Shown one piece after another: positions 1 through 10,437 of a stretch of DNA of 64,000 nucleotides. The notes beneath the pieces are model-generated. The model was given only the letters and a program-made list of their open reading frames with translations, ran no database searches and had not been told where the DNA came from. The position numbers and the translations under genes are program-made. The DNA comes from Gari tellinella. Taxonomy: Eukaryota > Mollusca > Bivalvia > Cardiida > Psammobiidae. The DNA is taken from assembly GCA_922989275.2 (NCBI GenBank), contig OV277861.1, positions 51,747,623-51,811,622 on the forward strand, written 5' to 3'. Every line of letters begins with the position of its first letter. Positions within the stretch are counted from its first letter, which is position 1.

Positions 1-750
1 TTTGTTAATTTCCACTAAAAGTATAATTATAAAAGTGCACATTTTCTGAAAGATATAACCCCCACCCCACTAGCGGAAACAAAACAAGATATTTTTATCG
101 GAGAAATCAATATTTACTCATATGTCATTATACATATCAGTATATTATCCATTGGATTGTCGACAAAATGAGTCAAATTAGCACTTAAAAGGGATACCAT
201 TGATGTTAATGGTTTCTATAATTACAATCCGATATTTTTGGAATTTACACATAGCATGTATTATATATCCTATTCCTAATATCAAATGGCGTAAGAAGAT
301 TATCTTTCGGACAGTATAAATGGCTAACGCTGTGCATCGAATATACCGTGTCCCAAATACTCCCGAAAATAGCCATTTCCCCGAAAATACACCATTTACG
401 GGCTTAGTAATGTCTGTTTGTCGGTTTGTAAACATTAAACTATTAAACGCGTAGCCATTTTGCGCATCCATGTGTTATTACTATTCACACTTAATACGAA
501 TTCTGAAATATTCATCAAATGAGCAGTACATTAGCTTAAATAATTTTATCACATGACCAAAACACGTAGATCTATTTTCAATTTATAATATCACATCCGC
601 GAAACAGTATATTTCGTAAAACCGAAAATAAATAAATAAAAAAAAATGAAAAAAATAAAAAAGATCATGTAGATCTAGATCTGTAATCTTAATTGAAAAT
701 GTCACAACCGCGAAACAGCTTATTTTGTAAAACCGGATAAAATTCAACCG
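1..750. other. No gene seen; AT-rich flank with a short imperfect direct repeat
   Basis: No convincing coding exon on either strand; the open frame at 178-471 (minus) has no recognisable motif. The stretch 576-626 is repeated imperfectly at 688-740; both contain a block reading CGCGAAACAG followed by TAAAACCG. The hexamer AGATCT recurs here and up to about 2.3 kb. Confidence 0.6.
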
Positions 751-1004
751 TGTCTGCCATAGATAGGCGATTGGACGACCCAGAGAGCTGAGAGTGGATA
801 CAAAGAACCCGGGCGCGATGCCATACTCTTAATATCGGAAGAGTTATCTGGTTCTTTTAGATGATCATGCCAAGTGTAAAGCAGTCTCATACATCGGACC
901 TCGGTTTATAAAGTCTCATCCGAAGGGCTTGGTCCGGCGGGGGACCGAACTCACAATCCCTGATGTCGTAGGCGGGTGCTTTACCCCTCGACTACGTCCG
1001 CCGG
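751..1004 (-). mobile_element. tRNA-derived SINE (family A, reverse copy)
   Basis: On the minus strand 1004-934 folds as a tRNA-like head: the 7-bp acceptor arms CCGGCGG (1004-998) and CCGCCGG (940-934) pair, with a B-box-like GTTCGGTCCC inside. It is followed by a body shared with the forward copy at 26609-26870 (shared block TTTATAAACCGAGG, and a tail near CCATAGAT). It is a retroposed repeat, not a tRNA gene: it is interspersed, carries a non-tRNA body, and its sequence differs between copies. Confidence 0.75.
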
Positions 1005-1061
1005 TTAAATTCTTTAACACACTCAAAAGTCCTGGTGTTTTCTTTCTTAAAGGCGAAATGA

Positions 1062-1466
1062 CAATATTTCCAAAGTTTTGACAGAATTCTGGCATGCTGA
1101 AGCGAGTGAATGCATGTGTTCCATTTGATGCAAAGTGACATTTGGAAAGTGTCCGAAACTACTGGGCTGTCCGAAACTACCAGAATAGAGGATATGTGTT
1201 TAAATGGTAGATCTAGTTGGGTTGTACTGCTGCTAGATCTATTTAATAATTACCTCTTCTTCCTCAATATTTCCAAAGTTTTGACAGAATTCTGGCATGC
1301 TGAAGCGAGTGAATGCATGTGTTCCATTTGATGCAAAGTGACATTTGGAAAGTGTCCGAAACTACTGGGCTGTCCGAAACTACAGAATAGAGGATATGTG
1401 TTTAAATGGTAGATCTAGTTGGGTTGTACTGCTGCTAGATCTATTTAATAATTACCTCTTCTAGAC
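1062..1466. repeat. 203-bp tandem duplication (two units)
   Basis: Units 1062-1264 and 1265-1466 are nearly identical (a single-base length difference near 1182/1383 is the clearest change). Each unit contains a short internal repeat GTCCGAAACTAC and two AGATCT sites. The open frame at 1110-1331 simply spans the duplication. The high identity points to a recent local duplication. Confidence 0.9.
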
Positions 1467-1862
1467 TACTATTTGTTTCTCCCGAACAATCAATACTGAT
1501 TATGACTGGGAGGCGCTGCCAGGGTAGGACAAAGTTAGTCTATTAGGTGCAAAGTTAAAAAAGCGTTTACAATGCTATTTAACCGTTTAATGAAATTACT
1601 TAACGTTTTCTTAGCCATGGATCTATTTCAAACAAATTTATAGGGTCTACATCCTATAATGTAGAAGATTCTATCTCTAAGTTTCAATCAGCTTGCGCAA
1701 TGCTAGATCTAGACTTCAAAATTGTGATCTGAAAAAGATCTGTACATAGATCTAGATGTACGTGCCTTCAATAACAACGCAATGAGATCTAGATCTGATT
1801 GAGAACATTTTCGAGGCACCAATTACGGGACACCTGTCTGACAGGACTTGTGAACAATTATG
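1467..1862. other. No gene seen; AGATCT-rich spacer
   Basis: No coding signal. AGATCT or GATCTAGATCT occurs several times between 1700 and 1800. Confidence 0.6.
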
Positions 1863-1958
1863 GCCCGGTTCACCGTAGGGACTCAAACCAGGGATCTGAG
1901 TCTCTGCCGTACCGCGCTTGCAAGCACTAATGAACTACCGAAAAAATGGTCCGGTCGG
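1863..1958 (-). repeat. tRNA-like remnant, probably a SINE head
   Basis: On the minus strand there is a box-A-like block (TAGTTCATTAGTGC) and a box-B-like block (GGTTTGAGTCC) at about tRNA spacing. No clean acceptor stem can be drawn, so I read it as a decayed tRNA-derived repeat rather than a functional tRNA gene. Confidence 0.4.
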
Positions 1959-1970
1959 ATTTTCTGACAA

Positions 1971-2106
1971 CAGGTGCATATCACTTGGCATTTGATAAAA
2001 AACAATTAAAAAAAACGTGCGAAAAAAAGAGAAAAAAAAAACGGGCGAAAAAAAATCCATTTATTTTAATTGTTTTTGATCAAATGCCAAGTGATACAGA
2101 CACCTG
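1971..2106. mobile_element. Foldback/MITE-like inverted repeat
   Basis: A ~30-bp arm beginning TATCACTTGGCATTTGAT is repeated in inverse orientation at about 2066-2096. The centre is purine-rich A-tract DNA. Flanking CAGGTG / CACCTG extends the symmetry. No coding capacity. Confidence 0.75.
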
Positions 2107-2388
2107 TGGTGCATATATATGAACTTTACATATTAAGTCAAACTTATTTTGACGTCATCGATACAGAATGACGTCATATCAATGATGTCATGTTAAAGAA
2201 GACGAATAAACGGCGCACTTTTATTCAGTGTGTTTAACTGTTTGAGGAAACAAATCGAAAGACTGGTGAGTTGCTTTAATTTGTAAATTTGAGCTATTTG
2301 TGAAAAGAGAGTCCATGTAGATCTACGTCATAAGACTATAATTTGATAGGCCTACGTGTTTTGAACGCGCGGGTATGAGTTAGGCCTA
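2107..2388. other. No gene seen; spacer
   Basis: Contains several GACGTCAT-type motifs (CRE-like TGACGTCA half palindromes at about 2150-2185) but no exon or repeat that I can define. Confidence 0.5.
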
Positions 2389-2555
2389 GTTGTTGTTGTT
2401 GTTGTTGTCGTAATTTCCTCCGCTGTTCGGAGAACTACACTCACACAGTGTATATATCTTTACCGGCTCTAAAGTGTTCTCCCCTTAGAGAGGTAAAGTT
2501 GCTCAATTACTCTCATATGTCCCAATCAATATTCGTACTGCGGAGCAGATAGGAG

Positions 2556-3011
2556 CTATTGTTTTTTGTTGAGTTCAGCGCTTCTGGCCATGTGAAGGGC
2601 GTAACACATTCCCCTGCTGATGTTTTCTATCTGGATTTGTAGATTTTTATGTAGGTTTACTGAGTTTCCACCATCAAGGACAAGCCTTAAGACGTCGTCT
2701 TGACATAGGTCGTTGAGTGCGATATCTGCACTATCCAGAGATCTGCGTAGTTCGAACATGAAGGGATCCCTTGTTGTTGCTAGGGAGGAGCAATCAAGAA
2801 GAAAGTGCTTGCGGTCTTCAGCGCTGGATTTGCAGAGATGACAGGTTGGACTTACATCAAACTGGTTGAAGTTGTGTTTGTTAGACTGGAGAGTGTAGCA
2901 ACCCAGTAGTAGTCTGCTCTTTATTGTGGCTTTAGTAACAGCTGTAGGATTTGATCCAGCGGAGCTCCAGGTGCAATGTACGTTCCCTAGTGATAGATTG
3001 TCAATATTCAA
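2556..3011 (-). pseudogene. LINE C-terminal zinc-finger segment
   Basis: A 151-codon frame, out of phase with the RT frame upstream. It contains RLLLGCYTLQSNKHNF followed by CHLCKSSAEDRKHFLLDC, a CxxC-x8-H-x4-C finger typical of the tail of many LINE polyproteins, where it probably binds template RNA or DNA. It ends about 150 bases before the (AAC)n tail. Confidence 0.8.
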
Positions 3012-3435
3012 ATATCTCAGTGAACTTTTTGTTCTTGCGTCTGTTTTCAGTTTTTCTTCCCAGTAGTAGAATCTAATTGATGGCTTGTTTGACTGTTCTT
3101 TTCCATGTATGTTTCCCAGGAGGGGTTTCTAAAAGATCATGTGCAGAGGGGAGACTGTACTGGAGTAGGACGTCATCCACCATTAAGAACCAGCTGTTGG
3201 ACTTCTTGTCTTTGGTTGCAAGTTGTCTCCAGGCCACCTGGTGCTCAATGGAGTCGTAGTCCCTGCAGATGCTCGCAAATGTGTTTAATATGCGTTTATG
3301 TATTTCAGCTTCGAGTGGAGGTTCGCCCAGTATCAGATATGTGGCAGCGTCAGCTGTTCTGTCAGGGAGGTGTTGGATCTGCTTCAGAAGTTTCTTGTGA
3401 AATTTTGAGAGAGTCAGTATGTCTTTAGAAAAGAC

Positions 3436-4957
3436 TCAGATAACATCCAGGCCATATATTAGACGAGGGATTATGTATGTACGAATCAGGTGTATGGAAA
3501 CAGCAGGGTTAAGACCATTTATACCGTGTAGCCCTGCACCCATCAGGGCATAGGTAGCCTTTCTTGCCATACTAATCCGGTCACTAGCGACGTTTCCAGT
3601 TCCGTATTTCGTGCTGTTGTCCCTCGTAATGCCTAGGTGGGTTGCAAGATCTGCGGTTGGAAGTACCCTGTTGTTCATGGTGAAATCTGATGATTTTTGG
3701 TTTTCTTTCCTGTGCATGCAAAGTATAGTAGATTTGGATTCACTGATGGCATAGTGCTCTTTGGCTGCAAAATCTTCCTGAATCTTAATCATGGTTTGAA
3801 GTTCGTATGGGCAATTAGAAGCTAGAGTGATGTCATCTGCTACAGTAGGAGTTCCACAGTATATGGAGCCAATGTGGGAACCAATTCTCTGGTTTTCAAA
3901 TGTGGCAAGGATGGGATTTATGAAGATTTTGTATGCTGAGGGGGACCAGACACCTCCCTGACGGACTCCTTGTTTCTCGGCAAATTGTCTAGACAGTTGG
4001 CTTTCCCATTTGACCTTTGAGATTAATTCCTTATACCATTCGTTCAAGATTAGCCAGTTTTCCGGTAATGCCAGCGAGGTAGGCTCTTCTGAGCATTGAG
4101 CTATGCCAGACTTTATCAAAGGCTTTCTGGGCATCCAAAAAGGCAAAGAAGATGGGTAATTTCTTGTCCTGAACTTCAGCACGAAGTTCTGTAACCAGAA
4201 GAGCAGCTCTAGATTGGGAGACTCCCGAGGTGAATCCTCGCTGGAGTTTACTTTGGTTTTTATGAATGATTTGTTTTGTCGATTTAAGATGTAGTTTTTC
4301 AAGAAGTTTACCAAGTGTACTTGTCACGGTTATTTTCCTGTAGCTGTTTGGATCATCAGGTGGCTTTCCTTTGTTTTTGAAGACTGGAGTTACAAGCCCT
4401 ATCCTAAACTGTTCTGGGATTTTGGCTTCGTGGAAGTTGATTGAGTTGGGTTTTATGCTTCGTGGAAGATATTATTTGCTATGTTGGTTAGGGTTCTGAG
4501 TAAAGTTTCTCCTCCGTATTTAAGGTGTTCACTCATGACTCCATCAGTCAGCTGCTTTCCTGTTTTTCATGGACATGACAACGTCCTTTACTTCTTGGTG
4601 ACTAAAATTTATATCTGATTCGTCCTGGAGGTCGCAATTGTTTTGGAAGTGCATTCTGTCTAGTTCTACCAGTTTATCGTATCCATTGTTTACTAGGTCA
4701 AGAGGTTCAGGAGTAGATAGTTCTTCAAAGTACTCCGCCCAACCCTCTCTTATTTCATGCGGGGTCGTGAGTAGGCGGTTGTTAACTTGAATGTGAGTGA
4801 TTTTTGCTGAGCCTTCTTTCCTTTGGTCTTTTATCATCTTGTAGAATAGAGCTTGGTCACCTTCATGAGCTTCCATTATGTTTTGGTATTTAAGCTTTCT
4901 GTGCATTGCCACATGTTGTCTTTGGAGGGTGCGTAGCTTCTTCTTTGATTCTTTCAT
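3436..4957 (-). pseudogene. LINE reverse transcriptase domain (multiply frameshifted)
   Basis: The segment 4957-4544 is in phase with the endonuclease and reads through the RT N-terminal connector, ending in KNRKAAD at a CTGA duplication. The conserved block PEQFRIGLVTPVFKNKG can be read around 4420-4370. From 4327 the palm motif FAFLDAQKAFD (motif A) is visible. After a frameshift near 4060 the frame continues with QGVRQGGVWSPS (motif B) and TVADDITL (motif C, 3843-3832; catalytic DD present). A TGA at 3436 interrupts the thumb region, which stays readable further on. It copies the element RNA at the nicked target. The copy cannot make a full enzyme. Confidence 0.88.
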
Positions 4958-5140
4958 TTTTGTAAGATATTGGTTATCTTTTTCAGTAGGTCTTCCTTGA
5001 GCTTTCCAATTGTAAAAGTTTACTTTGCTCTCTTTACATGCTTCATTAATTTCTGGTGCCCATTTTCGCTTTCCATTTCTTTTGTTGGGGCGGGTGGGAT
5101 GGCATTTAAGTGCAGCCTCTGTGATAATTTTGCAGACTGA

Positions 5141-6151
5141 TTAAAGGTTGGCCGGAGCAAGGCAATTGTCAACAGGGTTGGTTTTCTTGAGCTCCTCGGT
5201 AACTAGATGTGTATATCTATGTTTGTCTATCTTATCCCACTTCAGTTTAGGGTTGGCAGATTCTGTAGATCTTGTCTGTTTTATTGTCGAGATTTTAGCT
5301 ATTATCTCACAACGAACAGGGTCATGTTGAGAGGTATTGAGGGGCTGTCTCTGTAGGGTGGAGTAGTTCCTTATGAGATTTCTCTCGCTCTGGAGGATAT
5401 TGTTAATTTGTGTTTGGCTATTTCCACTAGGGTGAAAGTAGGTATATATGTTTTGAAGGTTTTCAGTTGGCAGTAGATCTTTTCTTTCCATGAATGAGCT
5501 GAGGGTCTTGTCCCTCGATGCGGGGTTTTCTCTGTTTATTGATGCGTTGAAGTCTCCAGCAATGACGATTTTACATGTAGGTTTGTACTTCTTAATGATT
5601 TCAGATAGCATATCCAGAGATTCAGCATATTCTATGTCAGAGTTTTTGTTGCCACGGCATGGGAGGTATACACCAATTACCAAAATAGGGTGAGGATCAG
5701 AGTTCAGTTTGACAACCGCTATTCTGTTTGAGCCATCAGATTTTTCTTCTATACATTTACTGAGGTCAGTCTTGTAGCAGATCGAGATTCCTCCCATACC
5801 TCTTGGACGTTGAAATGCGTTGATTGGGTCATTATCATCCACGCATCTGGTGAACCATGTATAGTCTTCTAGAAATTCTTGAAGGTCATTATTTTCGAAT
5901 TTGTAAAGCCAGTGTTCTTGGAATATAAGGATATCATGGTTTCCTTGTATATCTCTTATATACGGCTTGCTGGATTTAAATCCTTCTACATTGTATGATA
6001 ACACGGAAATATGGGGTTTAGGATGGGCATTTGGGGGAGAAATATGAGTGGGAGGGGAGTGATTGTGTTCATTTCTGTCAGAGCGGGTCTGTTGATCACT
6101 ACTGTATGAGATTGTCTTGTTTGTCCTGAAGGAAGAGCAGGAAGGTGCCAT
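5141..6151 (-). pseudogene. LINE AP-like endonuclease (EEP fold) domain
   Basis: A 336-codon frame. It carries the EEP order of motifs: LSYNVEGF (residues 51-58), FQEHW (77-81) with the metal-binding Glu, RGMGGISI (117-124) and IAGDFNAS (197-204). Near the C-terminus the usual Asp of the QxDYI motif reads QINNIL and the SDH triad reads SQHDP (274-278), so two acidic positions appear lost while the His remains. This domain nicks target DNA to prime reverse transcription. The frame stops at TAA 5141 but continues in phase into the connecting region toward the RT. Confidence 0.85.
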
Positions 6152-6813
6152 GGGGGCATGGTTGGAACATGGCGCTGGTACAAAAAATGATTCAGTTGAC
6201 TATTTGGCGCAGTTGCTTTTACAGACTGCTGGTTAGGAGGTCTATTAGGATTGCTATAGATGCTGTTGTTGTTGGTGGCAACGGGAATAGTTCTTATAGC
6301 GGCTGAGCTGGCTTCAGTGGGTTCTGTCAGAGTTGTAGGAGACTCATTGTTGATACTGGGGACAGATTGTAAATGTGTCCTATGTTCTGTGTTGTCCACT
6401 ACAGCAGGGACAGGGTCGTTTTGTTCACTGGCTCCGGACAGGTTTGGTAGCTCATTGGTAATTGTTGGTCTAGTAGTCCAATAGTGGCCTGTTGTATGGT
6501 TATTGTAGGGGCTACTAGGTGTTGAAGATGGTTGATCTTCAATGACGATTACTTCTGTGCTTGGTACCTTTCTATTAGTTGCAGTTGCATATGGTTGTTT
6601 ACGTGATGTCAGGGCGTCCAAGTCTTTGACAGAAGAAAGTAGATTACATATGTTGTTGGTAGGCAACTGCTCTTCAATTATTATCATTTCTTGGTTCAAG
6701 GTTTCCCGAGGGTGTTTGTTTTGCATAGAGGAATCCATTTCGACAGTCCCAGCTGTAGGGTGGAGTTGAGCATCAGAGGACAACGATGCTTCCAAGGTAG
6801 TGGTATTGGTCAA
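5986..6813 (-). pseudogene. LINE leader frame (ORF1-like or N-terminal extension)
   Basis: A 275-codon frame, rich in Thr, Pro, Asn and Ser, low in structure, with no CCHC knuckle or other domain that I recognise. It overlaps the endonuclease frame by 166 bases in a different phase, and both phases are open through the overlap. It could be a true ORF1, or the N-terminal part of the endonuclease polyprotein displaced by a frameshift around 6000-6150. The sequence upstream of 6813 shows no further conserved coding. Confidence 0.55.
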
Positions 6814-7418
6814 GTTGAAACTCTTGAGGCCCGATATCCCGGTGCAACCTGTTTACGGCACCGTAACAGTTTATCGCTACTTTAACAATTAAATCTAACG
6901 GCAGAAATATCAATTCTATTTTATAGTGTTAACTACCCTTCTACCTTACTTTAGAAATAAATAAAGTTCACTGACCTACTTTTGTATCTTACTTATCCAT
7001 CCAACATGGCCGACCTAATTTTCATCCAGGCGAAAAAACTCTAACGTGTTTCCGGCACTTGTCTTTAAAGTATAGTGCACAACAAAGGTTATGTGCCACT
7101 CATTCTGGAACATCATACAAATAACTAAAGGTAATTTTTAAACTGGTTTAACTATTTTAAATCCAAAAACATATTTACACAAGTTTTTTTTTTCATTTGA
7201 TTTATTATTACTGTGCATCTGGCGGTACTTAATGTTATCAATATAAATACTGTAAATAAATAAAAGCTTACCTTAGTTATGTTGCTCTTCCTCACACTAT
7301 TTATTTATTTATATAGACCCTATCATATAATATGCGATAGATTCCAATCTGCATACTTAAAACAATAAAAACATGTTTATTTGTGTGCTAGTCGGCCATT
7401 TATAACACATGACGTCAT
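6814..7418. other. No gene seen; flank between LINE and DNA transposon
   Basis: Contains an ATTTATTTATTT-like tract near 7300. No coding signal or defined repeat. Confidence 0.5.
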
Positions 7419-7648
7419 ATCACTATTCTCGCCATAGATATCTTAAAATATCTATGATTCTCGCGGCAGATTGACCAAGCTATTTATATCCAATAGTATA
7501 GTGAGACCCCATATATGGTCAGAGTTCACTAAATTTGTGTGAAAACTAAAGTAAACTGCAATAGTAACAAACAGAAAGATTGAAAGACATGGTTACACCA
7601 AATTTACATTCTCAAATTCTCTGGTTTTATTCATCTAGTATCTAAATC

Positions 7649-8113
7649 TCATTCTTCATGACAGTAAATACACTGGAAGGAGGTGTTTTTTCTTACAACT
7701 TTGACAGGGGTGCAGTGTGCCAAGTGAACCCAGTGTGCACAGTGGTCACACTGACTCCACTTGACAACCACCACATAATCACAGTCTCTTAGCTTGGGTG
7801 GGAAAGTGTTTTTACAAACACAACATAGCTCTTTGTCATCACCTGTTTCATTAACCTCAACAGGTTCATGCCTTTTTTTACCCAGACCGGAGGTTGAGGG
7901 GTTGGGGGACTCTATTTTTTGGGGAGACACCTTTTTTGTACCAGATACAGTTTTTGTAGATGTTGCCTTTTTTGAAGCAGATGCCTTTTTTTCCTGCAAA
8001 TATGTGAGTGTGTTCACATTTGTCTCAGACATGAGATTTCCTATAACTTTAATAGGTGGAGCAAACTTCTTTTTTTTGTCTCTGGACGACAACAGTGATT
8101 TTCTTAGTGTCAA
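7649..8113 (-). pseudogene. C-terminal PHD-like zinc finger of the transposase
   Basis: A 154-codon frame. A basic Lys/Ser-rich linker leads into a Cys/His cluster: ELCCVCKNTF, then CDHCAHWVHLAHC and FQCIYCHEE at the end. Spacing fits a PHD-type C4HC3 finger, which often binds histone tails. Such fingers occur at the C-terminus of some animal pogo-like transposases and may guide insertion or reflect chromatin tethering (inference). The stop at 7649 is probably the true end. Confidence 0.8.
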
Positions 8114-8417
8114 GGAAAGATTGGGGATTGGTTTTTTGAGGGACGGTTTCAGGTTCTTTCACAGGCTCAGAAGGCTTAGTGGCAGGATCAGTAGGCTTAG
8201 TGGCATGCTCAGAGGTGGCTGTGGTTTGCATTTGACTACTGTCACACTGTTGTGGATAGATCTCAGCAGGGGCCGTTTGTGTTTCTGTGATACCTCCGCT
8301 ATCAAAAGGGTATATACCGGACTTGCGGAAAGCAGATATGATGTTATCTGGGGGAGAAGGCTTTGGCATAAGGTCTTGCTGTAAGGTTAGCAATTGCATA
8401 CCTTGTGATAGAGACAC
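8049..8417 (-). pseudogene. Transposase post-core linker region
   Basis: After a frameshift near 8360 the frame reads DNIISAFRKSGIYPFDSGGI, a block that follows the DDE domain in this transposase family. Low-complexity Thr/Pro/Lys-rich sequence follows. It is out of phase with the core and overlaps the next frame, so at least two frame breaks separate it from its neighbours. Confidence 0.7.
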
Positions 8418-8445
8418 CGGGGTTACTGTGCATATAAGCTTTACA

Positions 8446-9267
8446 TTATTGGTAGTAATATTTCTTTAAAGGGCCAAAAACGCCTACATCAAGGGGCTGG
8501 GTGATATGGCTGGAGTGGGGAGGGAGTACAAACAAAATGACATTATTTTCCCTCGCCCAAGTTGTTAAGGTCAGAGAAATATGAGATTTGTGGCCATCAT
8601 ACAGAACTAGAGTTGTTGGAACTCCCTGGTGGACACCAGCATGTTTGGCAAAGTGGTTAGTGACATATTTCTCAAAGAGATCCCGGTTTATCCACCCACT
8701 CTCAGACATATCACCATCAGACCCAGGTGTAGCATCTTCAAGTAATGAATCTGACCAGCGTTTACCAGGGAAAATATAAAATGGGGGGGCATGATTCCCT
8801 AACGCATTTGTACCACCAACTACACTGACATTTTTTGTCCTGGCTGACGTCACAGATTGTGCAATAGTTTCTTTTGCGCATACAATTTTGGGGGGTGAAT
8901 GTTCTGTGGACAAGCCAGATTCGTCTATGTTGTAGATCCTTTCTGGTGAATGAAGAAGATCGTTGTCCTGCAAAACTGTCCCAAGCTCTGAAAAGTACTT
9001 TTTCAATGTTTCTTTTGATGCACACTTGGCACGGGACATTCCTAACTTTTGTGGAGCTGCAACCTTTAGTTCTTCCCATCTGTCCATAAAAGCATAAAAC
9101 CATCCTTGGCTGAGTCCTTCCTTTGCTTTAACTTCCTTGCCCAAAGACCTTGCGTGATCTGCAGCTATATACCGAATGTCTCCAACGCTGTACCCATATC
9201 CGATATTGCCCAGGGCAATATCGGATATGGGTACAGCGGAGCCCATGTAAATAATAATGCTTGACAA
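8446..9267 (-). pseudogene. Pogo/jerky-type DDE transposase core
   Basis: A 273-codon frame. Motifs: GYGYSVGDIRYIAADHA (a conserved entry block), RIYNIDESGL with D115, LVLYDGHKSHIS with D224, and HITQPLDVGVFGPLKK with D260. This gives a DD36D triad, in the range for the pogo group. The reaction is cut-and-paste transposition. The first ~25 residues come from an inverted duplication and are not native. The frame ends at TAA 8446, but homologous coding (YMHSNPGVSITRY) continues in phase beyond it for about 80 bases. Confidence 0.88.
9188..9240. repeat. Perfect 26-bp inverted duplication inside the transposase
   Basis: Arms of 26 bases with no mismatch (left arm begins CGCTGTACCCATATCC) meet with a single base between them. 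The right arm repeats, in inverse orientation, the codons for the conserved GYGYS block. It looks like a template-switch or hairpin-repair product and breaks the reading frame. Confidence 0.9.
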
Positions 9268-9288
9268 GCTCCCCTTCTTCTGATTATG

Positions 9289-9540
9289 TTAACCCTTTAC
9301 CTTATAGCCTGTTTCTAGAATTGAAGATATGTGACTACTTAAAGCAGGTTGAAAGTAAAGCAGAATGCGCCCTAAGGCGCATTCTGCTTTACTTTCAGCC
9401 TGCTTTAAGCTATTAACTGCTAGAATAAGGAAAGTATTAAATATGACACATATTCATTACGGTATAATTTGGGACTATTTTCTTCAGCGGATGAATAAAA
9501 TGAATGTGCTAAAAGTCGCTTCTATAAGGGAAAGGGTTAA
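9289..9540. mobile_element. MITE family T1 (TTAA target, CCCTTT ends)
   Basis: TTAA at both ends, inverted termini CCCTTT.../...AAAGGG, and a central palindrome (GCAGAATGCGCC / GGCGCATTCTGC). The TTAA duplication and CCC start resemble piggyBac-derived MITEs. It sits within the pipsqueak/pogo coding exon. Other copies: 29121, 32081, 49137, 49405 and 62922, plus core remnants at 14652 and 28411. Confidence 0.9.
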
Positions 9541-9726
9541 CAGGCGTTCTGGTCCAGGTTTGCAATCTATAGTTACATTGTTCATTGTCCTATCTCTCAA
9601 TGTAGACTCAGGGACTTCATACACTCTGGAGGCTCTGTATACAGACATCCCACTTTGTGTGGCATTGAAAGCCCTCTGAAGGTTTTCCTTGTCATAAGGC
9701 TTCTTAGCTCTGTTGAATTTCAGTTT
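9541..9726 (-). pseudogene. Pipsqueak-type HTH exon of the transposase
   Basis: A 3' splice acceptor reading TTTTATTTTCAG lies directly upstream (minus strand), so coding probably begins at 9726 with KLKFNRAKKPYDKENLQ. The HTH shows AFNATQSGMSVYRASRVY and then VPESTLRDR, the recognition-helix signature of pipsqueak domains that bind transposon ends. The frame runs into a MITE at its TTAA site. Past the MITE the same phase continues but meets a TAA at once and then reads SEEGELVKHYYLHG, so this was one continuous exon before the MITE landed. Confidence 0.8.
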
Positions 9727-10166
9727 CTGAAAATAAAAAATTAGAAGAAAAAAATTCTCAGTTATCCTATAATAATTAGAGATAAGAAACACATTTGCAT
9801 ATAAGAAGAATTGCAATTCTTATGAAAAAGTAAATAGAATGTGCACACCGATTTGAAAATAAAATTAGTGGTCTCTGACCTAAAGCTTAATGCAAATAGG
9901 TTGGGAGGGGGAGGGGCACACGAACTTTGTAAACATTTGGGAAAAAGAAAGAAACTGATGAATAAATGATTTTTTTTACATTATATCAACGGAAAGTAAG
10001 TATTTTGATTGATTTTTTGTAAATACTTACCAAAATACCGCTCATTTCACTTGTTTAAACAGTTTTTTTTAAATCTGTGAGGTCAAAGTAGGTCAACTAT
10101 GACTGACGTTGATTGACAGAAAAACATCCGGGTAGGCGTGCGCGAGTATATCGCGAGAATAGTGAT

Positions 10167-10437
10167 GCCGCTAGAATTGTGATGTCGACTATAATGGGTG
10201 GGGTACTGTATAGGCAGCCTTCGCAGAGGAACTCATCTCCTCTTCTCAATTCCCTGACTTTGGAGCAGAAACTAAGGTGTACCCATCCTAAACATTTTTC
10301 ACATTGTCCCTATTTAACAATTTTCAGGTTTGGTCTCTTTGATGAGTCTGGTGAAAATCTTAAGATAGATCTACAACACATCTGTCACTGTCATCCTCCG
10401 ATTCTGAACTTGAGCAATCCGATTTTGTTAGTTTTTT
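10167..10437. other. No gene seen; spacer
   Basis: No exon or repeat boundary can be defined. The open frame at 10113-10439 has no recognisable motif. Confidence 0.5.

Larger units (their letters stand above)
2389..6813 (-). mobile_element. Decayed non-LTR retrotransposon (LINE), near full length
   Basis: In minus-strand order the copy holds a Pro/Thr-rich leader frame, an AP-type (EEP) endonuclease, a reverse transcriptase, and a C-terminal region with a CxxC...H...C finger. It has no RNase H. The 3' end is marked by a (AAC)n simple-repeat tail at 2408-2389, as in many LINE clades. Coding is broken: one in-frame TAA at 5141, a CTGACTGA 4-bp duplication near 4543, a ~30-bp duplicated insertion near 4440-4480, a frameshift near 4060, and a TGA at 3436. 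Between 3436 and about 3090 the frame stays readable after that stop. It is a dead copy. The clade is not assigned. Confidence 0.9.
7419..10166 (-). mobile_element. Pipsqueak/pogo-type DNA transposon with PHD-like finger (broken)
   Basis: The minus strand encodes a pipsqueak HTH, a pogo/jerky-type DDE nuclease and a C-terminal Cys/His finger. A 14-bp perfect inverted repeat (ATCACTATTCTCGC) at 7419-7432 and 10153-10166 brackets the coding region and may be part of its terminal or subterminal repeats. That boundary is inference: the target duplication is not clear. The element has been hit by a 252-bp MITE (9289-9540), an internal inverted duplication (9188-9240) and stops, so this copy is dead. 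Confidence 0.6.

Noticed and set aside
6260..6885. Plus-strand frames rich in Leu, Val and Ser
   Set aside because: Antisense shadows of the Thr/Pro-rich LINE leader frame.
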